DNA of 64,000 nt from assembly GCF_900113685.1 (NCBI RefSeq), contig NZ_FOQG01000002.1, positions 124,001-188,000 on the forward strand. Reading direction: 5' to 3'. The notes under the pieces are model-generated. The model worked only from the letters and a program-made list of their open reading frames with translations. It had not been told where the DNA came from and ran no database searches. This document shows positions 9,169 to 18,889 of this stretch, piece after piece (positions within the stretch are counted from its first letter, which is position 1; every line of letters starts with the position of its first letter). The position numbers were made by a program, and so were the translations under genes. The stretch is from Nocardioides psychrotolerans (GTDB taxonomy: Bacteria; Actinomycetota; Actinomycetes; Propionibacteriales; Nocardioidaceae).

Positions 9169-10272
9169 ATGGGCGCACGCGACGGAGCAGGACGCACGAT
9201 GTTGATGGTCGGGACCCGCAAGGGTCTCTGGGTCGGCACGTCCGACGAGGCGAGGCTGGACTGGGACTTCACCGGCCCCCACCACGACATGGAGGAGGTG
9301 TACTCCTGCCTGGTCGACACGCGTGGGCCGGCGCCGCGGATCTTCGCCGGTGCCTCGTCGAGCTGGCTCGGTCCGCAGGTCCGCTGGTCCGATGACCTCG
9401 GACGCACGTGGCAGGAGACCCCGGGCGGCGGCATCCGTTTCCCCGAAGGCTCCGATGCCTCGGTCGAGCGGGTCTGGCAGCTCACGCCGGGCATCGATCC
9501 CGGTGTCGTCTACGCCGGCACCGAGCCAGGGGCCGTCTGGCGCTCCACCGACAACGGCGAGCACTTCTCCCTGGAGGAGGCGCTCTGGAACCACCCGCAG
9601 AAGCCCGAGTGGGGCGCCGGGTTCGGTGGCCAGGCCTTCCACACGATCCTGCCGCACCCGACCGACCCGGCGTCGGTGACCGTGGCGATCTCGACCGGCG
9701 GCGTCTACCAGACCGTCGACGGCGGCGCCTCCTGGACCGCTCGCAACCAGGGCATCCGGGCGGAGTTCATGCCTGAGGGCCAGCAGTTCCCCGAGTTCGG
9801 CCAGTGCGTGCACAAGGTGACCAGGCACCCGTTGCGCCCCGAGCGGCTCTACCTGCAGAACCACGGCGGCGTCTACCGCTCCGACGACGAGGGTCTGTCC
9901 TGGCAGTCGATCGCCGAGGGGCTGCCGGCCGACTTCGGCTTCCCGGTCGTTGTCCACCCCCACGAGCCCGACACGGTCTTCGTGTTCCCGCTCAACGCGA
10001 GCGAGGGGCGCTACCCCACCGGCGGCCGGGCCAGGGTCTGGCGCTCGCAGGACGCCGGTGACACCTGGACCGAGCTGGGCGAGGGCCTCCCGGACTACTT
10101 CTTCGTCGGCGTGATGCGCGACGCGATGACCGTCGACGACCACGCCTCCGCCGGCGTGTACGTCGGGGCGCGCAACGGCGCCGTGTGGGCGTCGCCCGAC
10201 GCGGGGGAGTCGTGGACCAAGGCGGTCGACAACCTGCCGGACGTCATGGTCGTGCGGGCTGCATCGTTCTGA
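9169..10272 (+). CDS. BNR-repeat / sialidase-like beta-propeller protein
   Basis: A 367-residue beta-propeller with repeated Asp-box (BNR) motifs of the S-x-D-x-G-x-T-W type: SDDLGRTW, STDNGEHF, VDGGASW, SDDEGLSW, SQDAGDTW and SPDAGESW. There is no signal peptide or membrane segment, so it is cytosolic. Such proteins are usually annotated as exo-alpha-sialidase or WD40/YVTN/BNR-like, but no sialidase catalytic Arg triad or nucleophile can be assigned here, so enzymatic activity is unproven. The ATG at 9169 is chosen over an upstream GTG because AGAGGAG lies 7 nt before it. Confidence 0.8.
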   Translation: MGARDGAGRTMLMVGTRKGLWVGTSDEARLDWDFTGPHHDMEEVYSCLVDTRGPAPRIFAGASSSWLGPQVRWSDDLGRTWQETPGGGIRFPEGSDASVERVWQLTPGIDPGVVYAGTEPGAVWRSTDNGEHFSLEEALWNHPQKPEWGAGFGGQAFHTILPHPTDPASVTVAISTGGVYQTVDGGASWTARNQGIRAEFMPEGQQFPEFGQCVHKVTRHPLRPERLYLQNHGGVYRSDDEGLSWQSIAEGLPADFGFPVVVHPHEPDTVFVFPLNASEGRYPTGGRARVWRSQDAGDTWTELGEGLPDYFFVGVMRDAMTVDDHASAGVYVGARNGAVWASPDAGESWTKAVDNLPDVMVVRAASF

Positions 10273-10286
10273 GGGGCGGCAAGTCG

Positions 10287-10415
10287 GGCAAGCGCACGAT
10301 TGCTCTCGTATTCGGACGTACTCAAGGGGCCGATGGCCGACTGTTCCACGCCTGTAGCCGACCCGCGAGAGCGATTGAGTACGCTCGACTACGCGAAAGC
10401 TTCCGTGCGCTTGCC
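10287..10415 (+). repeat. Long inverted repeat, family 1 copy A
   Basis: Two ~40-base imperfect arms face each other (10287-10325 and 10375-10415). Both arms read outside-in as GGCAAGCGCACG, then a variable stretch, then CGTACTCAA. The second arm read in reverse contains GCGTAGTCG...CGTACTCAAT, which recurs around 31958-32046. It lies in the convergent gap between the BNR gene and the GH65 gene and could fold as a very long RNA hairpin in both transcripts. It may be a MITE-like or REP-like element or a bidirectional terminator; there is no U-tract. Confidence 0.7.
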
Positions 10416-10440
10416 TGGGGCTGACTCCACGTCGCGCCGA

Positions 10441-10458
10441 CCCCGCAGCGCTGCGGGG
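10441..10458. terminator. Perfect 18-base palindrome after GH65 gene
   Basis: CCCCGCAGCGCTGCGGGG is self-complementary and sits 22 bases beyond the GH65 stop codon, in the direction of GH65 transcription. It is terminator-like by position and strength but lacks a U-run. Confidence 0.4.
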
Positions 10459-10479
10459 ACCACGCGTGCCGCCGACGCT

Positions 10480-13035
10480 TCAGTCGCCCGGCACGTGGGG
10501 CACGCCGTGGGGGTCGTGGGGCAGCGGCTGGTCGCTGAAGGTGACCTCGTCGAAGTCGATCGCCTCGGGCACGCCGGCGGTGATCTGGGTGCCGTCGGCG
10601 CGGGTGCCACCGACGAGCGGACGGTCCCCGAGCATGCCGTCGATGCGCTCCCCGTGGCAGTCGAGGTCGATCGAGAGCGGCGTGCCCTCGGAGACGGTGT
10701 GCTCGTTGCCCCGCACGAACAGGCGCACCTCGTCGCCGGCCTCGGCCGTGATCGCCAGGCGCTTCTCGGTGAGCTCGACGCGCAGCTGCGTGCCGTGCCA
10801 CTTGACCGGGAAGCGCAGGGCTTCCCACCCGACGGGCAGTCGAGGATCAAAGGACAGGACGCCACCGCGGTCACGCATGCCGGCGAAGCCGAAGACCAGC
10901 GCGCTCCAGACACCACCCGCCGAGGCGATGTGGAGCCCGTCGACGGTGTTGTCATGGAGGTTGGCCAGGTCGACGTAGAGGGCCTGGTCGAAGTATTTCT
11001 TCGCGACCTCGTGGTAGCCCACCTCGGCCGCGATGATCGACTGCACCACCGCCGACAGGGTGGAGTCGCCGGTGGTGATCGGGTCGTAGTACTCGAAGTC
11101 GGCGCGCTTCTGCTCCTGGGTGAAGCGGTCGCCCTGGAGGAAGAGCGCGAGCACGACGTCGGCCTGCTTGAGCACCTGGAACCGGTAGATCACCAGCGGG
11201 TGGTAGTGCAGCAGCAGCGGGCGCAGCTCGTCGGGGGTCTGCGAAAGGTCCCACACCTCGCGGTCGAGGAAGAAGTCGTCCTGCGGGTGGATGCCGAGTC
11301 CCTCGTCGAAGGGGATCGCCATACCTTCGGCGCAGGCGCGCCACTCCTCGACCTCCTCGTCGGTGAGGCCGAGCCGGTGCACGAGCTGGGCGTGCTCGGT
11401 CGGGTGGTCGTGCTTGATCCGCTCGACGGAGGCGACGGCCTGCTCCAGGTTGAAGCGGGCCATCACGTTGGTGAAGAGGTTGTTGTTGACGACCGTCGTG
11501 TATTCGTCCGGGCCGGTCACGCCGTGGATGTGGAAGGAGCGTTCACCGTTGCTGCGCCAGAACCCGAGCTCGGCCCACATGCGGGAGGTCTCGACGAGCA
11601 GGTCGACGCCGTCGCGCACGAGGAAGCCCTCGTCGCCCGTCGCCTCGACGTACTGCATCAGGGCATAGGCGATGTCGGCGTCGATGTGCACCTGGGCGCT
11701 GCCGGCGGCGTAGTAGGCCGAGGCCTCCTCGCCGTTGATGGTGCGCCACGGGAACAGCGCGCCGCTCTGGGCCATCTCGCGGGCCCGGGCCCGGGCGGCC
11801 GGCAGCATGCGGGTCCGGAAGTGGAGCAGGTTGCGGGCCACGTCGGGCTGGGTGAAGCTCAGGAACGGCGCGACGTAGACCTCGGAGTCCCAGAAGTAGT
11901 GGCCCTCGTAGCCCGAGCCCGTGACGCCCTTGGCCGGGACGCCCTGCTGGTCGGCGCGGGCGCTGGCCTGGGCGAGGCTGAAGATGTTGAAGCGGATCGC
12001 CTGCTGCAGCGCGTCGTCGCCGTCGACCTCGACGTCGGTGGCGGCCCAGAAACGGCCGTACCAGGCACGCTGCTCGGCGAGGTAGTGCTCGACGCCGTGC
12101 CGAGCGGCCCGGTCCAGCGTGCGGTCGCAGCGGTCCGAGAGCTCTCGCACGGGCACGCCCCGCGATGACTGGTAGGCGACCATCTTCTCGAGCCGGACCG
12201 TGCGCCCCTCGCTCGCCTCGACGCGGAAGACCATCTTGGTGAGGTCCTCGTCGTCTCGCAGGATGTGCTCGTGCTCGTCCTCGGTCTCGAGCCGGTGGTC
12301 GGCGGCGACCGCGATGGTCATCAACGAGTTGGCGCAGCGGTAGCCGAGCATCATCCGGTCGTCGCGGGCGTAGTGGACCCGAGGGAGCAGCACCCGGCCC
12401 TCGAACGCCACGGCCTTGCGTGGGTCGTTCATGCCTTCGCCCATGGACGACTCGGGCGTGTAGTACTCGTCGGTCCCGTCCTGGCGGTTGAGCAGCTGCG
12501 AGGAGATCACGATCGGGGCGTCGCCCTCGAGCATCGTGACCTCGAGGGTCAGGACCGCGAGGTGGCGCTGGGTCATCGAGACCATGCGCGTCGTCTCGAC
12601 CTTGACCCGCTTGCCCGATGGCGTGCGCCAGACCAGGCAGCGGCGCAGCACCCCGTCGCGGAAGTCGAGGGTGCGCTCGTAGTGCTCGATGTCGGCGGTG
12701 CCGAGGGTCAGCGGCTCGTCGTCGACGTAGACCTTGAGCAGCTTGGCGTCGGGGACGTTGACGATCGTCTGGCCGGTGCGCGCGAAGCCGTAGGCCGACT
12801 CGGCGTGCCGGATCGGCCACGTCTCGTGGAAGCCGTTGACGAAGGTGCCGTGCGCGTAGGCGTCGCGCCCCTCCTCGGGGTTGCCGCGCATCCCGAGGTA
12901 GCCGTTGGCGACGGTGAAGAGGGTCTCGGTGACCCCCAGGTCCTCGGCGTTGTGGGTGCACTCGACCAGGCGCCACGGGTCGGCAGGGAAACGGCCGCGG
13001 TCGAGCGGGTCGGTGGTCAGGTCGCGGATGCTCAT
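10480..13035 (-). CDS. Glycoside hydrolase family 65 disaccharide phosphorylase
   Basis: An 851-residue GH65 protein, the usual length for maltose, kojibiose or trehalose phosphorylases. These inverting enzymes split an alpha-glucosidic disaccharide with phosphate to give beta-glucose-1-phosphate and glucose. N-terminal family segments include [12 protein letters not shown]; the catalytic domain has [15 protein letters not shown] and the general-acid segment [14 protein letters not shown], in which Glu ~511 is the expected catalytic residue. Which disaccharide is cleaved is not clear. It overlaps the upstream beta-phosphoglucomutase gene by four bases, the standard partner that converts the product to glucose-6-phosphate. 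Confidence 0.92.
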   Translation of the reverse strand: MSIRDLTTDPLDRGRFPADPWRLVECTHNAEDLGVTETLFTVANGYLGMRGNPEEGRDAYAHGTFVNGFHETWPIRHAESAYGFARTGQTIVNVPDAKLLKVYVDDEPLTLGTADIEHYERTLDFRDGVLRRCLVWRTPSGKRVKVETTRMVSMTQRHLAVLTLEVTMLEGDAPIVISSQLLNRQDGTDEYYTPESSMGEGMNDPRKAVAFEGRVLLPRVHYARDDRMMLGYRCANSLMTIAVAADHRLETEDEHEHILRDDEDLTKMVFRVEASEGRTVRLEKMVAYQSSRGVPVRELSDRCDRTLDRAARHGVEHYLAEQRAWYGRFWAATDVEVDGDDALQQAIRFNIFSLAQASARADQQGVPAKGVTGSGYEGHYFWDSEVYVAPFLSFTQPDVARNLLHFRTRMLPAARARAREMAQSGALFPWRTINGEEASAYYAAGSAQVHIDADIAYALMQYVEATGDEGFLVRDGVDLLVETSRMWAELGFWRSNGERSFHIHGVTGPDEYTTVVNNNLFTNVMARFNLEQAVASVERIKHDHPTEHAQLVHRLGLTDEEVEEWRACAEGMAIPFDEGLGIHPQDDFFLDREVWDLSQTPDELRPLLLHYHPLVIYRFQVLKQADVVLALFLQGDRFTQEQKRADFEYYDPITTGDSTLSAVVQSIIAAEVGYHEVAKKYFDQALYVDLANLHDNTVDGLHIASAGGVWSALVFGFAGMRDRGGVLSFDPRLPVGWEALRFPVKWHGTQLRVELTEKRLAITAEAGDEVRLFVRGNEHTVSEGTPLSIDLDCHGERIDGMLGDRPLVGGTRADGTQITAGVPEAIDFDEVTFSDQPLPHDPHGVPHVPGD

Positions 13036-13805
13036 CCCTCGGTCCCTCCGGCGGTCGGGAGGGTGTCGGCCAGGTCCGGCACGACCAGGTCGGCGCCGGC
13101 GTCGGTCAACGTCTGCTCGCCGGCGCCGCGGTCGACGCCGATGACCAGGACGAAGTCGCCGGCGCGACCGGCCCGGACACCGGAGACGGCGTCCTCCAGC
13201 ACGACCGAGGTCGCGTTGGTCGCGCCCAGCACCTCGGCTGCGTGCAGGAACGTGTCGGGCGCCGGCTTGCCGGGCAGGCCCAGCTCCTTGGCGACGCGGC
13301 CGTCGACGACGGTGAGGAAGCGGTCGGCCAGGCCGGCTGCGGCGAGCACGGCGGGAGCGTTGGCGGAGGAGGAGACGACGGCGAGCGGCTTGCCGAGGTC
13401 GCGCAGGTGGTCGAGCAGGGCGACCGATCCCGGGTAGGCGACGACACCGTCACGCTCGAGCACCTCGTTGAACGCGTCGTTCTTGCGGTTGCCGAGCCCC
13501 TTGACCGTCTGCTGGGTACCGGTGTCGTCGTCGCTGCCCTCGGGCAGCTCGATGCCGCGCGAGGCCAGGAAGTCGGCGACACCCTCGTAACGGGGCTTGC
13601 CGTCGACGTGGGCGAAGTAGTCCGCGTCGGCGTACGGCGACGTGTCGCCCTCGCCGTCGTAGTCACCGAGGAAGGCGTTGAACATCTCCGCCCAGGCGCG
13701 CATGTGGACCTCGGCGGTGGGCGTCACCACGCCGTCGAGGTCGAACAGGATCGCCTCGTAGTCGCCCCAGGCGACCGACGAGGACACGGGCTGTGCAGAG
13801 GTCAT
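13032..13805 (-). CDS. pgmB: Beta-phosphoglucomutase (HAD superfamily)
   Basis: A 257-residue HAD protein. Motif I FDLDGVV gives the nucleophile Asp22 and acid/base Asp24, followed by the beta-PGM-like [11 protein letters not shown]. Motif II (VVSSSANAP) and motif III/IV ([10 protein letters not shown]) are present. It should isomerise beta-glucose-1-phosphate made by the coupled GH65 enzyme to glucose-6-phosphate. The family also contains fused or stand-alone trehalose-type hydrolases, but the GH65 partner favours beta-PGM. The ATG is preceded by TAGCCT with a 6-nt gap (13812-13817, reverse strand), so the message is probably leaderless. Confidence 0.85.
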   Translation of the reverse strand: MTSAQPVSSSVAWGDYEAILFDLDGVVTPTAEVHMRAWAEMFNAFLGDYDGEGDTSPYADADYFAHVDGKPRYEGVADFLASRGIELPEGSDDDTGTQQTVKGLGNRKNDAFNEVLERDGVVAYPGSVALLDHLRDLGKPLAVVSSSANAPAVLAAAGLADRFLTVVDGRVAKELGLPGKPAPDTFLHAAEVLGATNATSVVLEDAVSGVRAGRAGDFVLVIGVDRGAGEQTLTDAGADLVVPDLADTLPTAGGTEG

Positions 13806-13811
13806 GGGGCA

Positions 13812-13870
13812 AGGCTAGGGCTGTCGAGCCTGAGATGCGGCGTCGGCGTGACGACCGCCGCGGCTAGGCT
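13812..13870. promoter_or_regulatory. Divergent leaderless promoters of pgmB-GH65 and ilvD
   Basis: Reverse strand: TAGCCT at 13812-13817, 6 nt before the pgmB ATG. Forward strand: TAGGCT at 13865-13870, 7 nt before the ilvD ATG. Both fit a TANNNT -10 element with transcription beginning at or next to the start codon. No convincing ribosome-binding site precedes either gene. Confidence 0.5.
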
Positions 13871-13877
13871 CGTCCTC

Positions 13878-15599
13878 ATGAGTGACGACGCCGCCCAGGG
13901 CCCCCAGAAGTGCGAGCAGGAGTTCGACCTGAAGCCCCGCTCGCGTGCCGTCACCGACGGCCTCGAGGCGACCGCGTCGCGCGGCATGCTGCGCGCGGTG
14001 GGCATGGGGGACGACGACTGGGTCAAGCCTCAGATCGGTGTCGCGTCCAGCTGGAACGAGATCACGCCCTGCAACCTCTCGCTCGACCGGCTCGCCAAGG
14101 CCGTCAAGAACGGTGTGCACGCCGCCGGCGGCTACCCGCTGGAGTTCGGCACCATCTCGGTCTCCGACGGGATCTCCATGGGCCACGAAGGCATGCACTT
14201 CTCGCTGGTCTCACGCGAGGTCATCGCCGACTCCGTCGAGACCGTGATGATGGCCGAACGCCTCGACGGCTCGGTGCTGCTCGCGGGCTGCGACAAGTCG
14301 CTGCCCGGCATGCTGATGGCCGCCGCGCGGCTCGACCTGTCCAGCGTCTTCCTCTACGCAGGCTCGATCATGCCCGGCCAGGTCGACGGCAAGGACGTCA
14401 CGATCATCGACGCCTTCGAGGCCGTCGGTGCGTGTCTGGCCGGCAAGATGAGCCGTGAGCAGGTCGACAAGATCGAGCGGGCCATCTGCCCCGGCGAGGG
14501 CGCCTGCGGCGGCATGTACACCGCCAACACGATGGCCGCAGTCGGCGAGGCCCTCGGCATGTCGCTGCCCGGATCGGCTGCCCCGCCGGCGGTGGACCGT
14601 CGCCGTGACGGCTTCGCCCATCGCTCCGGCGAGGCCGTCGTGGAGCTGCTGCGCCGCGGCATCACCGCGCGTCAGATCATGACGATGGACGCCTTCGAGA
14701 ACGCCATCACCGTCGTGATGGCCCTCGGCGGATCCACCAACGCGGTCCTGCACCTGCTCGCGATCGCCCGCGAGGCAGAGGTCGACCTGACCCTCGAGGA
14801 CTTCAACCGCGTCGGGGACAAGGTCCCGCACCTCGGCGACCTGAAGCCCTTCGGCAAGTACGTCATGAACGACGTCGACAAGGTCGGCGGCATCCCGATG
14901 GTCATGAAGGCGCTGCTCGATGCCGGCCTCATGCACGGCGACTGCCTCACCGTCACCGGCAAGACCCTCGCGGAGAACCTCGCCGACATCGACCCCCCGG
15001 CCGTCGACGACGACGTCATCCGCTCGATGGAGCGCCCGATCCACAAGACCGGCGGGATCACCATCCTCAAGGGGTCGCTCGCTCCCGACGGTGCCGTGGT
15101 CAAGTCGGCCGGCTTCGACGACTCGGTCTTCACCGGCACCGCGCGCGTCTTCGACGGCGAGCGCAAGGCGATGGACGCGCTCGCTGCCGGCGAGATCAAG
15201 CCGAAGGACGTCGTGGTCATCCGCTACGAGGGTCCCAAGGGTGGCCCCGGCATGCGCGAGATGCTCGCGATCACCGGCGCGATCAAGGGGGCCGGCCTCG
15301 GCAAGGACGTGCTGCTGCTGACCGACGGCCGTTTCTCCGGAGGCACGACGGGCCTGTGCGTCGGGCACGTCGCGCCCGAGGCCGCTGACGGTGGCCCGAT
15401 CGCGTTCGTGCGCGACGGTGACCAGATCACCCTCGACGTCCTCAACCGCACCCTCGACGTCGAGATCGACGGCTCGCCCGAGGAGTGGGAGGCCCGCAAG
15501 GTGGGCTGGGAGCCGCTGCCCCCGAAATACACGCGCGGTGTCCTCGGCAAGTACGCCAAGGTCGTGCAGTCCGCGGCCCACGGCGCCGTCACGAGCTGA
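13878..15599 (+). CDS. ilvD: Dihydroxy-acid dehydratase
   Basis: A 573-residue IlvD of normal length. It dehydrates 2,3-dihydroxy-isovalerate and -methylvalerate to the 2-keto acids in valine, leucine and isoleucine synthesis. The iron-sulfur cysteines are visible in [10 protein letters not shown] (~55), [11 protein letters not shown] (~140) and [14 protein letters not shown] (~213). The C-terminal [19 protein letters not shown] segment is diagnostic. The ATG at 13878 gives the conserved start and lies directly behind a TAGGCT -10 box. It stands apart from ilvBNC, 6.6 kb away on the same strand. Confidence 0.97.
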   Translation: MSDDAAQGPQKCEQEFDLKPRSRAVTDGLEATASRGMLRAVGMGDDDWVKPQIGVASSWNEITPCNLSLDRLAKAVKNGVHAAGGYPLEFGTISVSDGISMGHEGMHFSLVSREVIADSVETVMMAERLDGSVLLAGCDKSLPGMLMAAARLDLSSVFLYAGSIMPGQVDGKDVTIIDAFEAVGACLAGKMSREQVDKIERAICPGEGACGGMYTANTMAAVGEALGMSLPGSAAPPAVDRRRDGFAHRSGEAVVELLRRGITARQIMTMDAFENAITVVMALGGSTNAVLHLLAIAREAEVDLTLEDFNRVGDKVPHLGDLKPFGKYVMNDVDKVGGIPMVMKALLDAGLMHGDCLTVTGKTLAENLADIDPPAVDDDVIRSMERPIHKTGGITILKGSLAPDGAVVKSAGFDDSVFTGTARVFDGERKAMDALAAGEIKPKDVVVIRYEGPKGGPGMREMLAITGAIKGAGLGKDVLLLTDGRFSGGTTGLCVGHVAPEAADGGPIAFVRDGDQITLDVLNRTLDVEIDGSPEEWEARKVGWEPLPPKYTRGVLGKYAKVVQSAAHGAVTS

Positions 15600-15611
15600 T
15601 CGGGTGCCCGC

Positions 15612-16649
15612 GTGAGCGGTCCCGACCGGAGTGCCCCCCAGCTCTTCCTGGTCCTTCTCGTCATGGTGGCGCTGATCGCCGTGGCGTGGGGTGTCGCGCA
15701 CCCCGACGTCCTCGTGCCGCCCGTCCCCGGTGCGGTCGAGAGCGTCGGGCCCGACCTGGAGCCGCCTGTTCCCAGCGAGGTGCCCAGCGAGGTGCCCAGC
15801 GAGGTGCCCAGCGAGGTGCCCGAGCCGACTGAGTCGGTCACGCCGGCCCCGCCGGTGGAGGGCGCGACGCTGCCGGGCGGTCGTCGTACGGTCTTCGGTG
15901 GAAACCGGGTCCTCGTCGCCTACTACGGCACGGCCGGCACGGGGGCGCTCGGCGTGCTGGGGGAGACCTCTGTCCCTGAAGCGCACCGGCGGCTGGTGCG
16001 GGCGGCGGCTCCGTTCGCGCGACCCGGGGCGCCGGTCCAGCCGGTCTACGAGCTGATCGTCACGGTCGCTGACCGCACGCCCGGGCCTGACGGCGACTAC
16101 AGCCACGACATCGATCCCGCCGGCGTACGCCGCTATGTCGCGGCCGCCCGTCGGCAGGGGGCACTGCTGCTCCTGGACCTGCAGCCGGGACGCGCTGACT
16201 TCCTCGACGTCGCGAAGCGCTGGGAGTGGGCGCTGCGCCAGCCCCACGTCGGGCTGGCGCTCGACCCCGAGTGGCGCATGGACTCGCGTGAGGTGCCGGG
16301 GACGGTGATCGGGTCGGTCGGTGCGTTCGAGGTCAACCGGACCTCGGCCTGGCTGTCGCGGCTGACCGTGCAGGGCGACCTGCCGGAGAAGCTCTTCGTG
16401 CTCCACCAGTTCCGCACGTCGATGGTCGAGCGCATCGACAAGGTGCGGCAGCGGCCGGGGCTGGCGCTGGTGCAGCACGTCGACGGCTTCGGCAACCAGC
16501 GGGAGAAGCTCGCGACGTACGGCGTCGTGGCATTCCCCGAGAAGTTCACGATGGGCTTCAAGCTGTTCTACGACGAGGACGTCAACCGGATGGGACCGCG
16601 GGAGGTGCACCGGATCCGTCCGCGGGTCCGGTTCATCTCCTTCCAGTGA
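15612..16649 (+). CDS. Membrane-anchored extracytoplasmic protein of unknown function with SEVP repeats
   Basis: A 345-residue protein from a GTG 12 bases after ilvD. One N-terminal membrane helix (LFLVLLVMVALIAVAWGVA) is followed by a Pro-rich linker holding four exact SEVP units, then a ~265-residue globular domain starting near GGNRVLVAYYGTAGTGALGVLG. That domain has a barrel-like pattern: GALLLLDLQPG, HVGLALDPEWRM, KLFVLHQFR and LALVQHVDGFG look like successive beta-strand ends carrying acidic residues. This suggests a TIM-barrel glycosidase-like fold outside the cell, which is inference. No named family recognised. Spacing suggests co-transcription with ilvD, with no obvious functional link. 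Confidence 0.75.
   Translation: MSGPDRSAPQLFLVLLVMVALIAVAWGVAHPDVLVPPVPGAVESVGPDLEPPVPSEVPSEVPSEVPSEVPEPTESVTPAPPVEGATLPGGRRTVFGGNRVLVAYYGTAGTGALGVLGETSVPEAHRRLVRAAAPFARPGAPVQPVYELIVTVADRTPGPDGDYSHDIDPAGVRRYVAAARRQGALLLLDLQPGRADFLDVAKRWEWALRQPHVGLALDPEWRMDSREVPGTVIGSVGAFEVNRTSAWLSRLTVQGDLPEKLFVLHQFRTSMVERIDKVRQRPGLALVQHVDGFGNQREKLATYGVVAFPEKFTMGFKLFYDEDVNRMGPREVHRIRPRVRFISFQ
15771..15818 (+). repeat. 12-base tandem repeat, four copies, in coding sequence
   Basis: CCCAGCGAGGTG is repeated four times without mismatch and encodes Pro-Ser-Glu-Val units of the membrane-proximal linker. Identical nucleotide copies suggest recent slippage expansion and possible length variation between strains. Confidence 0.95.
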
Positions 16650-16668
16650 CCCAGGGTAGAAACTCAGC

Positions 16669-17871
16669 ATGACTGCTGACGCCCTGGACCAGGCCGACCC
16701 GCTCGCGTCGCTGCGCGCCCGCTTCGTCGGCGCCGAGACCCCGCTGGTTTACTTCGACGGCAACTCGCTGGGGCGCCCGTTGTCGGCGACCGGCCCGCGG
16801 CTCGCGGCGTTCGTGGAGCAGCAGTGGGGCGGGCGGCTGATCCGGGGTTGGGACGAGCGCTGGTTCGACCTGCCGCGGGTGCTCGGTGACGAGCTCGGAC
16901 GCATCGTCCTCGGTGCTGCGCCAGGTCAGACGGCAGTCGGCGACTCGACGACGGTGCTGCTCTACAAGGCGATGCGTGCCGCCGTCGCGGCTCGCCCCGG
17001 GCGCACCGAGATCGTGATCGACCGGGACAACTTCCCGACCGACCGCTATCTCGCGGACGGGGTCGCTCGCGAGTGCGGGCTGACCCTGCGCTGGATCGAC
17101 GTCGACACCTCCTCGGGGGTCTCCGCCGACCTGCTCGCTGCTGCGGTCGGGCCGCAGACCGCGTTGGTCGTGCTCAGCCACGTCGCCTACCGCTCGGCCT
17201 ACCTCGCCGATGCCTCCGCGCTGACCCGGATCGCGCACGACGCCGGAGCGCTCGTGCTCTGGGACCTCTCGCACTCGGTCGGCTCGGTGCCGACGGAGCT
17301 CGACGCGTGGGACGTCGACCTCGCGGTCGGCTGCACCTACAAGTACCTCAACGGCGGCCCCGGCGCGCCCGCCTTCGTCTACGTCGCCGCGCAACTCCTC
17401 GACGAGCTCGAACAGCCGGTCCAGGGCTGGATGGGCGCTCGGGATCCCTTCCTGATGGGGCCGTCCTACGCCCCCGCGCCCGGCATCCAGCGGATGCTCT
17501 CGGGCACCCCGCCGATCATCGGGATGCTCGCGATGCAGGACATGCTCGCCCTGATCGATGAGGTCGGCATGGACGCGGTCCGGGTCAAGTCCGTCGGGCT
17601 GACCGAGCACGCCATCGCCATCGCCGACGCGACCCTGCCGGGGGTCACCCTGGCCTCCCCACGCGAGTCCGCGTGGCGTGGTGGGCACGTCACGCTCAAC
17701 CACCCGCACATGCGCGAGGCCACCGCGGCGCTGTGGGCGCAGGACGTCATCCCCGACTACCGCGACCCCCAAGGCCTGAGGATCGGGCTCTCACCCCTCT
17801 CGACGTCGTACGCCGAGGTGGAGGCGGGCCTCGCATCGGTTCGCGTCGCGCTGGAGGGCCTGACAGGCTGA
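16669..17871 (+). CDS. kynU: Kynureninase
   Basis: A 400-residue fold-type I PLP enzyme that cleaves kynurenine or 3-hydroxykynurenine to (hydroxy)anthranilate and alanine. The N-terminus has YFDGNSLGRP and RGWDERWFDLP, both characteristic. The PLP-binding lysine is about residue 225 in GCTYKYLNGGPGAP. The cofactor phosphate and substrate regions DSTTVLLYKA and LWDLSHSVGS are present. The start follows a TAGAAA box at 16657 with a 6-nt gap, suggesting its own leaderless promoter. The other kynurenine genes are not in the window; the S66 peptidase gene follows after 4 bases. Confidence 0.94.
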   Translation: MTADALDQADPLASLRARFVGAETPLVYFDGNSLGRPLSATGPRLAAFVEQQWGGRLIRGWDERWFDLPRVLGDELGRIVLGAAPGQTAVGDSTTVLLYKAMRAAVAARPGRTEIVIDRDNFPTDRYLADGVARECGLTLRWIDVDTSSGVSADLLAAAVGPQTALVVLSHVAYRSAYLADASALTRIAHDAGALVLWDLSHSVGSVPTELDAWDVDLAVGCTYKYLNGGPGAPAFVYVAAQLLDELEQPVQGWMGARDPFLMGPSYAPAPGIQRMLSGTPPIIGMLAMQDMLALIDEVGMDAVRVKSVGLTEHAIAIADATLPGVTLASPRESAWRGGHVTLNHPHMREATAALWAQDVIPDYRDPQGLRIGLSPLSTSYAEVEAGLASVRVALEGLTG

Positions 17872-17875
17872 GCCG

Positions 17876-18889
17876 ATGCTCTTCCCACGCGCACTGCAGC
17901 CGGGCGACCGGATCGGGGTCACCTCACCGTCGAGCGGGGTCGACGCGCGGCTCTGGCCGCGTCTCGAGGCGGGCGTCGCCTCGCTGCGTGACCGCGGCTT
18001 CGAGGTCGTCGTCGGGGAGTGCATGTCCGCCGACCGGGTGACGTCGGCGCCCAAGGAGCGGCGGGCCGCGGAGCTGATGTCGATGCTGCTCGACCCGGAG
18101 GTGAGGGCCGTCGTGCCGCCCTGGGGCGGCGAGCTCGCGATCGACCTGCTCGACGAGCTCGACTGGGACGCCCTCGCCCAGGCCGAGCCGACCTGGACCG
18201 TGGGCTTCAGCGACTCGACGGCGTGGATGCTCCCGCTGACGCTGCGGCTCGGCTGGGCGACGCTGCACGGCAGCAACCTGATGGACACGCCCTACGTGCC
18301 GCCCGAGGGGCTCCTGCACTGGGTCGACGTCGCGTCGGCCACGGAGCCGTTCGTGCAGACCAGTCCCGGGCGCTTCCGCGACTCGGGCTGGGACGACTAC
18401 GCCGGCGACCCGGGCGTCTCGACGATGACGCTGGACGGGATCGGCTCGTGGACGTTGGTGGGCGGGGGAGGCCTCGACGTCACCGGACGACTGGTCGGGG
18501 GCTGTGTCGAGATCATGACCGCGCTCGCGGGCACGCCCTACGGCGACGTCCCGGCGTTCGGCCGCGCGCACGCCGAGGAGGGGCTGATCGTCTACCTCGA
18601 GGTCGCTGACTACCCCGCCTACGACGTCGCCCGCATCCTCCACGGGCTGCGCTACGCCGGCTGGTTCGACGAGGCCGAGGCCATCCTTATCGGTCGCACC
18701 CGGGCCAAGGGCTTCGACGACCTCAGCCAGCACGAGGCCGTGATCGACGCCCTCGGCATGCTCGACGTCCCGATCGTCCTCGACGTCGAGTGCGGCCACG
18801 CCCAGCCGTTCCTCCCGCTCGTCAACGGCGCCCTCGCCCGCGTCGTCGTCGACGACCGACGACGCGAGATCACTCAGACGCTCGGCTGA
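17876..18889 (+). CDS. S66-family LD-carboxypeptidase (MccF/LdcA-like)
   Basis: A 337-residue S66 serine peptidase. The nucleophile Ser is ~112 in VGFSDSTAW, with the typical GGELAIDLLDELDWD segment just before it. The Glu and His of the catalytic triad are probably in VYLEVADYPAYDVARIL and VECGHAQPFLP. Members trim the LD bond of peptidoglycan tetrapeptides or inactivate microcin-C-like nucleotide peptides. There is no signal peptide, so a cytoplasmic recycling or detoxifying role is likely. The gene begins 4 bases after kynU and overlaps the convergent membrane-protein gene by 20 bases. Confidence 0.9.
   Translation: MLFPRALQPGDRIGVTSPSSGVDARLWPRLEAGVASLRDRGFEVVVGECMSADRVTSAPKERRAAELMSMLLDPEVRAVVPPWGGELAIDLLDELDWDALAQAEPTWTVGFSDSTAWMLPLTLRLGWATLHGSNLMDTPYVPPEGLLHWVDVASATEPFVQTSPGRFRDSGWDDYAGDPGVSTMTLDGIGSWTLVGGGGLDVTGRLVGGCVEIMTALAGTPYGDVPAFGRAHAEEGLIVYLEVADYPAYDVARILHGLRYAGWFDEAEAILIGRTRAKGFDDLSQHEAVIDALGMLDVPIVLDVECGHAQPFLPLVNGALARVVVDDRRREITQTLG

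Noticed and set aside
10300..12168. Long forward-strand frame inside the GH65 gene
   Set aside because: It is antisense to conserved GH65 motifs and has no recognisable domain.
15771..15818. Short tandem repeat as a CRISPR or attachment site
   Set aside because: It is an in-frame 12-base coding repeat giving Pro-Ser-Glu-Val units.
14211..16670. Very long open frame on the reverse strand across ilvD and the following gene
   Set aside because: It is antisense to ilvD, which is unmistakable. In GC-rich DNA, antisense frames stay open by codon bias; the translation is His/Asp/Arg-rich without domains.
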